DNA of 64,000 nucleotides, taken from positions 1 through 64,000 of the forward strand of contig JANBVO010000008.1 of assembly GCA_030052745.1 (NCBI GenBank), given 5' to 3'. The notes under the pieces are model-generated. The model was not told the origin of the DNA. It did no database searches and saw only the letters and a program-made list of their open reading frames with translations. The stretch is from Pleurostoma richardsiae. Taxonomy: Eukaryota; Ascomycota; Sordariomycetes; Calosphaeriales; Pleurostomataceae. Position numbers and translations under genes: made by a program. Of the stretch, positions 48,221-57,686 are shown piece after piece (position 1 is the stretch's first letter; every line of letters starts with the position of its first letter).

Positions 48221-48508
48221 GAAGATATGGTTTAGAACCCCGGACGACCCCGTGTCGTCTACTCCCGGCTTTGTGGGGAGAAGCCAAGAAGGGAAGACGG
48301 CAACACCGCCACAACTGCCGAAGCTGGTAAGATAAAGGCAGGGACCGTCAGGGGCCTTGGGCTACTCTCCTAAGAAGCAATCTGGCCCGCTAAGGTTCTT
48401 CCAATGGACTCCTGAGAAACGATAAGCCTCTTCAAACCTAAGTCGCAGTTCGCGTCTTGCCAGATTCCTGAGCAGCCTCCTCGCTTCGTATCAGACGTCT
48501 CTCTGAAA

Positions 48509-49744
48509 ATGGCTCCTGGACTCGGACTCGCCCATACAGACCCTACTAGCTACCATCCTAGCAAGGCCGTGAATGGTACTGGGTGCCATAACGTCCAAAC
48601 AGCCAAGGAGACACTCCCAAAAGTGCCAGTCCTGTCAAATACGGCTTCCGTCGAGGAAGTCGTTGAGGCCATGAAGGTGCGTTTCCTCGAACCCTCTCCT
48701 CCGGCAGGGTGTCTCATAGAATTACAGGTAGCGGGAGGGTGTGTCATCAAGAACGCAGTCGAGCATCAACACCTTGACCAAATAGAGAGTAAGGATCTGT
48801 CCCCGCTTCCTGCCCGGCTTGCCGTATTAAAAGCCCAGTAGCTAACACTTAGATGTCAACGCCAGAGGACCTGCGGCCACTTCTCGAGGCTGACACAGCA
48901 TGGGAGGGTGATTTCTTCCCGAAGGAGACTCGTCGTTGCTATGCCCTGATTCCCAATTCTCGGACTTGCGCTGAGAGAGTCATCATGCACCCGCTCTACC
49001 AGGCGGTGTGCGACCGCTTTTTGACGACGAAGAACTGGTTCTGGAGCGGTCATAAGAAGACATACGCAACTTCCAAACCGCAGATCATGAACAGTGTCTG
49101 CTTCTCAATCCGCCCCGGTGCACATGTCCAGCCTTTACACCGCGATGACTGGTGCTACCATGTCGTAGCCAATCGCGCCGATAAGTACCCCGACGACCTT
49201 CAGCGTGACACTGGCATCGGCTGGTTTGTGGCTGGTAAGGATGCCACGTTCGAGAATGGCTGCACCCGCTTCATCCCAGGGAGTCACTTGTGGGAGCACG
49301 AGCGCGAGCCGGACGACGACCTGGTGGCATATGCGGAGTTGAAGAAGGGAGACGCCTTCATGATGTTTGCGTCCTGCTATCACGGCGGCGGTGCCAACAA
49401 GACTGCAGACGAGGAGCGTCTTCTTTATAGTTGCTTCATGACCCGGGGCTGGCTGCGCCAGGAGGAAAACCATTACCTCAACATGAACCTAGACACTGTC
49501 AAGATGCTCCCACGAGAGATCCAGGACGTCTGCGGCTATACCCTCAGCGAGCCATTTTTAGGTTGGGTCAACTCGAACAACCCGAGAGTTGTTCTTGATC
49601 CGTCCATCAAGGTTAGTGTCGCGTATCGTTCAATACGATGTCCCTGCTCAAGCCTTCTACAGAGCGAATGTCACTAACACCGCTAATCTCCAGGGCAACA
49701 AGGACATGGTCCAGAACGAGGTGGTGGAGGAAGTGGCGGCCTAA
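48509..49744 (+). CDS. PhyH-family Fe(II)/2-oxoglutarate dioxygenase
   Basis: Four exons. Exon 1 (MAPGLGLAHTDPTSY...VEEVVEAMK) joins VAGGCVIKNAVEHQHLDQIE at about 48727. That joins KDLRPLLEADTAWEGDFFP at about 48870, since acceptor CAACGCCAG restores phase. The main exon ends LDPSIK near 49612 and a tiny last exon gives GNKDMVQNEVVEEVAA from about 49696. About 345 residues. Iron ligands: H and D of PLHRDD and the distal H of CYHGGGAN. The arginine in SCFMTRGW should bind 2-oxoglutarate. FENGCTRFIPGSHLWEHER is the family core. The subgroup includes fumitremorgin-type endoperoxidase and other fungal tailoring oxygenases. Its divergent pairing with an amidase suggests hydroxylation of an N-alkyl group before hydrolysis; that is inference. 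Confidence 0.9.
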
Positions 49745-49975
49745 CCTCCCTTTTCAAATACAGTAATTGGAGACCAAGTGCAGTCGGTAGGGATGTGAGG
49801 TTCCGGGCCGAGCTTTGCTCTATATACTACTGGGGTGAATGTCTTAACGCGGGAGGTCATAGTATCGATCCTTGAGTTACTCGCCTGCAAGATATTATAG
49901 TTTATTCCCCGGTGAATCAGAACAAGTGAAATTTGAGTTCCTGGTCTATTCAGGCGACGCTCTTCCATACAGGTT

Positions 49976-52117
49976 TCACCCCAGTAGGTATTCTTGAGCA
50001 TCAACCGAGGCTAGCCCATCAGTTCTCACTTTTGCATCTACAACAGATCCCCACCAGACACTCATATCGCCGGCTCGATGATCCCGCGCCTGCCAAATCT
50101 CTTCCAGGAGGCTAGAGGCGTCCCGAAACATTCGGTATCTGCATTTGCGATACCATTCTTCGCAGTACTCTGAGGCATACCTTCTGCAATAAGGGTCGTC
50201 AGACTCTGACCCTGCTAGAAAGACCGGGAGCAGCAGCTGTTTCTGCACAAGGGAGGTGCTTCTACAGCAACGCACACTGTCCAATGTCAGGCGAGATAAC
50301 GACAGTAGCCCAGTCGGCCTTGTGTTTGTTTTTCGGTCCCATTTGAATACGCGCGAGATGTAAAGCAACAAGGCGTGCTTCCATGCGTCAACACCACTGC
50401 GACGGTCGTGCCAGTCCTGAATGGTCTCTTCGTCATCGTCCGTGGCGGAGGGACTCGGGTCCTTCAGATAGTAATCCAGGATGCTCTCCTCAACTTCTAG
50501 GACTTTGTCCATATTGAAGCTTGCCCATTTCATCCGGGAGGTCTGTTCCTTCTCACAGGCAAGCTGAACGATCTCGACCAAATAGCAGAAGAGATCTCTC
50601 GGCACACCTGACAAGCTGAACATATTCCAGCCGTCATGTGCGTCGCAGGCAACTATGAATTCGTAATACGGTGCTGGAAACACACAGGCTGAGCGCGAGA
50701 GCAGCGCCAACGTGCAGTCCCACCTATAATACGTGATATAGTGTAAGAAACTCTTCTCGTTGGTGCTCGATTGTCAGGCGGGTGTATATAAACTTACCAA
50801 CTGAACATCGCAAGCTGTGCCTGCAACCTTGGTGAATTTATCATTGCCTTTATTCCACCGGCAGACTCGACTATCTGTAGAGCTCTGGAGATATGTCTTC
50901 TCCATGGACCCACTGCCGAGACAAGGAGCTAACAGAGGCTGTCAGCTCAGAGACAGGATACGAGAGACTTCCCCACGTGTTCTCACCCACCTCGAGTGTG
51001 CATAAAATCAAAGTTGTATCTAGAAAGGCAACTCTTGGTGTGGCTCGCGCCTCCTCAAGGGCGGCATTGTAGAGAGCAACCGCAGAACTCTTGAAAGCTT
51101 TTGCCTGCTGTACGAGAGGGTCTTCCGGGGAAGCATCGCTCATGTGGCTCACATGTTGTATCGTGTAAGCCAGGATCGCATGCAAAAGATACCGAGACCC
51201 GCTTGATGTTGTCTGGCGGCACCGGAAGGGATTCGCCTCAATGTCGAAAGTGAGCGGCGTCCAGCATAGCTCACCGTCGTCTGCGGTACGGGTCAGCTCT
51301 CGAAGGTAATTGAAGGGTCTGCTTATAATGACTTACACATGTTGAGCAGGCTTTGAAGCTCCAGAGGTGGAAGTGACAATGTCAGGGAATAGCCGTAGGC
51401 GCTTGACTGTATTGGCAGGTCCTCTTCTTGGATGCCCTGTATACCGGCCATTTCGAGGGAAGACCCCTCGGAATTAAGATCCATATGCGGTAGTTCATCC
51501 AATTCGCTCGGGAACACGAGCATATCGACAAGGTTCCACGTGGCATTGTGTGACGCACTGTGATCCGCGGTCCTCTGATCATCGCCGACATGACAGAACG
51601 TCTCGCCATCCTCAAACGAGCCACCCAAGGAGACATTGTGACCCGAAGACACGGTCGAAGCGGCTGCAGCTTGCCCGTCTCCACTGTGAGCACCAGTTGT
51701 CGGTGACGAGTTGGCCGGGCGCAGCTGAGAGTAACCCAGCGACTCAGTTAGACTCTTCCTCGTGTAAGTTGGATGTAAGCCTCGAGGCGAGTTCTTCCGT
51801 TTTCGTGGCAGTCTGCCCTCTTTAAAACGGAAGTAATGTTTGGTACCATGCGTGGTCGGCACCTCTGTTGGCACAACCGTGCTGGCGGGCTGTGGAACTT
51901 CGCTTCCGAACGACTTTGCCTTCATCTTACCACGGGAAGCAACTCCCACCTGCCATTGAAGGCTCCTGGGATACCCTTGACAGGTTTCCATGCTCGCTGT
52001 GCATGTACCGCAGCGGTGACGCCCTCGATCACAGTTTCTGCGGGTAGCGGTGCAATTGAAACAATCGGTCTTCTCTCTGCGCTCTGCGTCACCCATCCCG
52101 GCTAGATGTTGCCGCAT
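49976..52117 (-). CDS. Zn2Cys6 transcription factor with Fungal_trans_2-type domain
   Basis: About 600 residues in four or more exons; introns near 51190-51335, 50800-50880 and 50705-50780. The zinc cluster, residues 19-46, reads CFNCTATRRNC ... RCGTCTASMETC, with the usual C-x2-C-x6-C-x6-C-x2-C-x6-C spacing. The customary Lys between cysteines 2 and 3 and the Pro before cysteine 4 are replaced (Arg and His). YPRSLQWQVG with ASRGKMK after the cluster is typical of regulators with a Fungal_trans_2 domain, which fills the rest (QAKAFKSSAVALYNAAL, TLILCTLEVGENTWGSL, WCTLALLSRSACVFPAPYYE-like stretches). It is convergent with the PhyH-like gene and lies inside the cluster, so it is the obvious candidate pathway regulator. 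It would be nuclear. Exon edges are approximate. Confidence 0.85.
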
Positions 52118-52616
52118 ATGGAGACTATACTAGTGTCGAAAGATACTCCTTCCACAACCTCAGGGCGCCTGATGGTAAGTAGAGTGAGTCCGACTTTGAG
52201 CCAGGGCGTCTCTTCACTGTCGTCAAGGGAGGTCGTCAACTCCGTCTGGATGCGGGGAAGCCTCCGCCGAACTGCACCTTATCAACGGTCTTGGCATCCA
52301 TCCCACCATCCAGAGCCATGCTTGGTCCGGCGTCGGGCCAATCTCTAGCGTGCAGATTACCATAGTACGCACGTGTAGGGCACCACAGTGGCACGCTGGA
52401 CGGCCGGATCACAACACGAAGACAGATAACAAATAACGGTCTCCACCTCGGGTGGTCAAACCCTGCGCTAGTTGGCACCGTTGAACGATCGCGGCCAATG
52501 GATGACTTGGGAGTTGTTGTTGTGAGGAGGATTTGGAGCAAGTCAAGTTACATAACTATAATCTAGCACCAGCCCGTTTGCTATCCCCTGCAGATCTTTC
52601 CCACCGACGCGAGTCA
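52118..52616. other. Promoter of the zinc-cluster gene / 3' side of the Rid gene
   Basis: About 0.5 kb between two minus-strand genes. It should hold the regulator's promoter. No further gene is seen; frames at 52106-52348 and 52236-52541 lack motifs. Confidence 0.5.
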
Positions 52617-53027
52617 TCAACCGTCCAAGACTGCCTCCGCCTGGATCTCACAGATCATACCCTGCAGGCACAAGCTGCTGGAGCCGACGCACGTCCACGT
52701 CGGTCGACGCTCCGGATATCGTGACCTCCATATTTCCATCATGAGCGGCTCGTAGCGGGTATCGAGGAAGAAACTGAGGATTTTGTGGGCCGCCGCTAGC
52801 CCAGCCGTGACGCCGGCGGCCTTGAGAGCAGCGTCGCAGCAGTCAAATGCGGCACTGATCTGGTCGCCTGGTGATGACTCGACCAGCTTGCCGGTCACGA
52901 GGTCAATGCCAGCCTGTCCCGCGGTGATGACAATGCGGGCGTTGGCAGGGAGGACCGTGGCGTTGCTGAAACCGTGCTTCTGGCATGCGTCGCCGGCTGG
53001 ACCGGCGTACTGGAAGAAGGCCGCCAT
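52617..53027 (-). CDS. Rid (YjgF/YER057c/UK114) family protein
   Basis: Intronless 136-residue protein, a normal length for the trimeric Rid fold. Recognised by VITAGQAGIDLVTGKLV near residue 32, QISAAFDCCDAALKAAGV, KILSFFLDTRYEPLMMEIW and the end RPTWTCVGSSSLCLQGMICEIQAEA. RidA enzymes deaminate reactive enamines and imines such as 2-aminoacrylate with a conserved arginine in the R-S/T-C-V motif. Here that position appears to be Trp (PTWTCV), with an Arg two or three residues before, so imine deaminase activity is doubtful and a non-RidA subfamily role in a degradation pathway is likelier. Such Rid paralogues are common in catabolic operons of bacteria. It is divergent from the UNC-93-like permease. 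Cytosolic. Confidence 0.88.
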   Translation of the reverse strand: MAAFFQYAGPAGDACQKHGFSNATVLPANARIVITAGQAGIDLVTGKLVESSPGDQISAAFDCCDAALKAAGVTAGLAAAHKILSFFLDTRYEPLMMEIWRSRYPERRPTWTCVGSSSLCLQGMICEIQAEAVLDG

Positions 53028-53551
53028 GCTGTGCTTAGACTGCAGGAGAGAGAATATGGCTAAGTAATCGAGCTGCTATGATAGGCGGGCGGCATGACTT
53101 AGAAGAACCGAGTACTCTGGAACGTGATCTCATACTTATACCTTATCTAGACGCCCAGGAAGGGTAAAAGTCAGTGGTGATGGGTTGTCCACCGAAAAAG
53201 AGCTCAAGTCGTACTGTGCGCCGCACCCTCCCTGGCTGGCCTGGGTCCCGTTCGCGCCAGCTTATCATCAAATTTCCTCTTCTGTTAGTTGAGCTCGGTA
53301 TCCACACTTATCGCAGCTTGTGTGCAACCGCATAGAACGCGCTGATAGAAGTGGGTAATTTCGGGGAACAGCGCGATCTTCCTAACCCGGTAATTTTCTT
53401 ATCGTTCTCGACGATGATCGCCGTTCTTATCGACATATGCAATTGGCAGTCGAGTCAACACTGCCTTGTTGACCTCACGGGATAAAGAGAAGCTCGTGCT
53501 CGTCTGTCACAGGAACGACGGCACCGCCAGGTTCAACCGAGCACAGTAATC
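53028..53551. promoter_or_regulatory. GATA-rich divergent promoter, Rid / UNC-93-like permease
   Basis: Six HGATAR sites (either strand) lie at 53143-53148, 53262-53267, 53308-53313, 53343-53348, 53399-53404 and 53427-53432. That is six in about 290 bases where about one is expected by chance, and a GGATAA core follows at about 53480. GATA factors such as AreA/NIT2 bind such groups of sites to switch on use of secondary nitrogen sources. The promoter drives both the Rid gene and the permease. Confidence 0.65.
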
Positions 53552-55263
53552 ATGGCTACACAGAGTTCTACAGAGGCCAAAGTCATGGCGCCGACGACGG
53601 AGAGCGACGTGGAGAACATGCACGAACCCGTGGCTGTAGACGTCAAGGGTACCCATCAGGTAAGCCAGCAACCCGTTCTCAACAACCTTCATGGAAGCTG
53701 ACAAGCTCGGCCACTATTTGAAGCTCCCTCCGTCTCATGAGGTCCTCGGCTTCAAGATCTGGGCTTACAGCCACCCGCGGGTGCAAGCTGTCATGCTGGG
53801 CTGCGTGCTCTTCATGACGGTCGGCATGTACAACGTCATCACCTTCATAGGTGGGGCCGGGCAGCAGACGGCCTGGCTCTCTGACATCGCCAACATCGCC
53901 CTCTACACGGTCTTCACGGTTTTCTGTCTCATCGCACCGGCATGCCTGAACTTTTTCGGCCTCCGTGCCACTCTGTGCTTCGGCGGCTTTGGTTACGCTG
54001 CCTACGCTGCAAGTCTCTGGTGCTACAACCACACAGGCAACGTTCCCTTCGTCATTTTCGGCGGCTGTTGGTGTGGTCTCTCGGCCGCCTTCCTGTGGAC
54101 CGCCGAGGGCACGGCCATCACCGCTTTCGCGTCGGAAGAGAAGAAGGGCCTGTACGTGTCCATCTTCTGGTCCATTTTCCAGTTCGGCGTTGTCATTGGC
54201 GCCTCCATCCCAGTTGGACAAAACTGGAACGCGGGCGACAGCAATGATAGCCGTGTCAATGACGGAACTTACATTGGGCTGTTCATACTTATGCTGTGCG
54301 GCGCTTTCCTGGGCTTGGCCATGTACCCGTGGCACAAGATTGTGCGCGAGGACGGTTCGCTCGTCATGATGAAGCGCCGTAGATCGTTCCGCGAGGAACT
54401 CATTACATCCGCAGCGGTCTGCCGTCGCAACTGGTGGGTGGTCTTCTTCTGGCCAATGTGCTGGGCCGTCAACTACTATGTTGTCTATCAGAACAATGAC
54501 TTCAACGGCATCTACTTCACCGTCCGCGGCAGGGCCCTCAACACCTTCCTTTCTGGCGTGGTCCAGATCCCCGCCGCCTGGGTGCTCAACATCTTTACGG
54601 ACAAGCTTCCTTTCGGCCGCCGCAAGAGGGCTTTCTGGGCACTGGTCTACGTCTTCGTGGTCTTCAATGCAGTCTGGATAGGTGGGTACTTTGTGATGAG
54701 ACGCACACGTGAAGGGCTGACCGAGGAGGAACGAGTCGACGTGTTCGACAACGGCTACGGTGCCGCCTGCTTTCTCTTTGTCATGTATGGCTTCATGGAC
54801 GCCACATATAACTGCTACGCATACTGGTTCATCGGCGCTCTGAGTAATAAGCCAGAAGAGGTGAGCACGGCTCTTGACGGATTCTCTTCGTGGTCACAAA
54901 GTAATTACTAACATCCATCAGCTCTCCGTGTATGCTGCCATGTATCGGCTTCTAAACGCTGCCTGTCAGATCTGCGCCTATGCCCTCGACCTTGAAGGCT
55001 ACTCGAAAGAGTTCATGTTTGGAACTTCTTGGGCTGTAAGTCTCGCACTCCTCTCCCTTTAGTGTGTCCATCTAACAAGCGTGCAGTTCGTCGCCGCAGG
55101 CCCTATTTTCGTCCTTCCTATCATCAAATACTGGCTTAAGGACACGAACATGGTCCAGGACTTCGAGGCGCTCGATGGTGCCGAGGTCGGGCCTACGGTC
55201 GCGGCAGTAACGGAGAGGACTGACCCAAAGAAGGAGGATGAAGAGACTCAGGCAGTGAACTAG
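53552..55263 (+). CDS. UNC-93-like MFS permease
   Basis: Four exons. The start at 53552 (MATQSSTEAKVMAP) lies in a short first exon whose donor after DVK (about 53650) joins ADKLGHYLKLPPSHEVLGFK at about 53698. Exon 2 runs to NKPEE (about 54860), exon 3 gives LSVYAAMYRLLNAACQICAY and exon 4 starts FVAAGPIFVLPII at about 55087. About 480 residues with eleven to twelve helices. GMYNVITFIGGAGQQ, LWTAEGTAITAFASEEKKG and YGFMDATYNCYAYWFIGAL are typical of the fungal DUF895/UNC-93-like branch, which is widely annotated but poorly characterised. Its acidic C-terminal tail is cytosolic. Pairing with a Rid gene under a GATA-rich promoter suggests uptake of a nitrogen compound. Confidence 0.88.
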
Positions 55264-55927
55264 ACCGCTCCGCCTTGCAGAGGCACTTCTTAACTTTCCA
55301 GTGAAATAAGAGGGTTGATGTTGTCAGGCGTCTTTAGATATTAGACCTTAAGCAACGAAGTTTGCTCGCGAGTAATGCTAAGCTGCATCAAGAGCTACCT
55401 CTTTGAAGGATTACTCGACGAAGGGAGTAGGCTAAAAGTAAAGAACACGATGGCGAGAAACAGAAATCTAGCAGTCTTAAATGCCGTATTACGATGATCA
55501 GAAGTAGTAAACCACCACATTGGGCGATATGAGAATAGAATCGGAAACCGCGAGTCTACAAATATGTCTAAGCAAAATAATTTAGGTAGCTTCCCAAAGA
55601 CTTTAGACAAGAGGCAGCTGGCGAAGGCAGTCCTTTGGCGTTGAGGAATGCGATGTCAACACCTCGATGAACAATGGGCAAACTGCTGTTGCATTATAAG
55701 GTACACGCAAAAATACGACATCGAAAGTGGTGTATCCCCTCTAGAGTTGTTGCTTGCAAATCAATTGACGAGCTTGACCGCCTTCCTGAAACGTGCTAAG
55801 TGAGCGCTGAGCTTCTCGCCGCTTTTCGGGTTTCTATAAAGTGTTACCAACTGTATAGACGGGAGCTAAATCCCTTCCCTTTATAGGTTAACAGGGGTTG
55901 AGGTTTACTGTGTAAGGACTTGCAAAC
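55264..55927. other. Convergent 3' intergenic region, AT-rich
   Basis: About 0.66 kb with no supported gene; terminators of both neighbours should be here. Confidence 0.5.
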
Positions 55928-57180
55928 CTAGGTACAGAGCCTATAAGATCCTACTAAGATGGTATTGTTGAGCAAATCGCGAGTTTGCCGCAATCTGTCA
56001 TAGTCAGCAGCTACTTTTACATCATTGAGCGTGGCAGGACCTACAAGTGCAGCGGTCTGGTTATCTGCCACTTGGGCAGCATTACTTCCCACTCCTGATA
56101 ACACCCTCTTGACCCTCTCCAAGTCTGCTATATCTCTGTCCTCGAGCCCCATACTAAACCTGAACTCTGAGCTGGTTCCACGCCTCCACTCGATGAACCA
56201 GCGATTAGTATCAAATGAACACAAAGAAGTGCGGTTTCCCAGGGTCCAGCCTGCCTGCAACCGCTCGTCCACTTCTCCGATAAGCTCTGCTGATATCTGG
56301 CTCCGTAACGCCGGGTGGTCGGGTAGTATCATCTGAGACCTTCCATTCTCATACCGAACCAGTAAGATGTCGTGCACACCAAATGCGACAAAATCAATAC
56401 ATTCATCTTTTCGGGGGTGGGTTGCCTCAAGCTCGCGGATAAGAGATTGCCATGTCGAGGGAAAGGAAGAGAGTTGCGGGCCCCATATACACAGGTTAGA
56501 GTTATATCGAATGAACCAGCTGATGCCATTTGGGGCAAAAGCTACGAAAGTCACCCGCCCACGACCTGGGCGAGCGAGGCCATCTGAAGCAACCGTAATG
56601 GGCTGAGTATGGAGATATGGAGTCATGTCCTGTGGACACCGGGCCGTCCCTATTGCAAATTGTACTTTAGACTGCTGAGATTGAACGCACCGCAGCATAG
56701 TAGCTCACATTGTTGGCTGATTGATTTCAGAGCCCAGTGGTAGCCATTTGGGCCTGCGTGAAATGACTGTAACTGCATGGCATTCCACTCATTTGTCATA
56801 AACTTGCCCTCGTAATCAGACGGCATGTTCTGACTATGCCATCTTATCAGCACACTAGCCACCAACCCCAGGCGGACTTTTGGCGATGAATGATTCTTAC
56901 TAATCCATCAAAGACCCATTGGCGATCACAAAGGAGTGAGGCACATTGCCCCATGCCAAGAACGCTACCATTGCCGCGAGCGTTGATTCGAAGGTGACAG
57001 CACGGCTAGCGTGATACGATAGTACAGTCGGCAATGCAAAATCAGGACTAAAAAGATGGAACACCCGGTGGTTGCTGTACAGATAATATATAGGTGAGTC
57101 CTGTACTACTCTCGAGCTACCGGACGAGAGCTGATGATGAGGAAGCTGGACATAATCAACAGGTGGTGATGAAAGTGAGG
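55928..57180 (-). CDS. Hypothetical multi-exon protein
   Basis: I do not recognise the family. The last exon (56698 down to 55928) is a well-formed frame of over 230 residues: RGRVTFVAFAPNGISWFIRY, FVAFGVHDILLVRYENGR, SFDTNRWFIEWRRGTSSEFR. The motif of an aromatic-rich beta strand followed by a charged turn repeats about three times, which may mark a small beta-propeller-like or repeat fold. Upstream, an exon around 56680-56835 gives NMPSDYEGKFMTNEWNAMQL and QSFHAGPNGYHWALKS, and another open stretch at about 56905-57180 gives PIYYLYSNHRVFHLFSPDF and ends in a GTAAG donor. The 5' start is not found, so the left end in gene order (near 57180) is uncertain. No signal peptide or membrane helix is seen. 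Confidence 0.55.
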
Positions 57181-57686
57181 ATGTCGAAGTGTGAGGGGGA
57201 TTGGCTATACTTTATAAATCCCTCACAGTCAAGGCAGACTTGACTTAGCCCCTACCTAATACTTAGCGGACATTAGCGTTGGCATATTTCAAATATGAGG
57301 CTTCCCTCATTGGTTTCCTAGTCTGGACTAGTAATTAACTTGCGCATCACCAACCTCGTCGTTTCAGCCGTGCAAGACGGACTTCAAAAGCGCGACTTTT
57401 CGTGTCCCGAGAAGGAAGTATGCCAGCCAGGATCTGAGTTGTTTTTGCGCGGAACCTGCACTTCAGTTGTAAATCACAGTAACCGATACTATATGAGTTC
57501 CATTCCTTTTCGACGCGAAGTCGAATATACAGGGAGTTATAGACAAAATACGAGAATAACAGCAGCAGTTTTGGAGCCCACGAAGGAAATCAAGCAATGA
57601 GCAAAGCGGAAAGAATTCTTCGCAGAAACTAGCAGACTATTTAAGCATGTCTCATCGCTGCGTAATGCCTATCTCGACCTCGGCAG
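57181..57686. other. Intergenic region
   Basis: About 0.5 kb. A plus-strand frame of 86 codons at 57340-57600 (KRDFSCPEKEVCQPGSELF) starts without a signal peptide and has no known domain. It could be a fragment of a small cysteine-bearing protein but I do not call it. Confidence 0.4.

Larger units (their letters stand above)
47799..48508. promoter_or_regulatory. Divergent promoter, amidase / PhyH dioxygenase
   Basis: About 0.7 kb driving both catabolic genes. Six HGATAR sites (either strand) lie at 48058-48063, 48172-48177, 48181-48186, 48198-48203, 48330-48335 and 48420-48425, about three times what chance gives. Three inverted repeats described separately sit between 48091 and 48220. The frame at 47901-48335 crosses these and is not taken as a gene. 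The layout suggests joint control by a GATA nitrogen regulator and a zinc-cluster factor. Confidence 0.6.
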
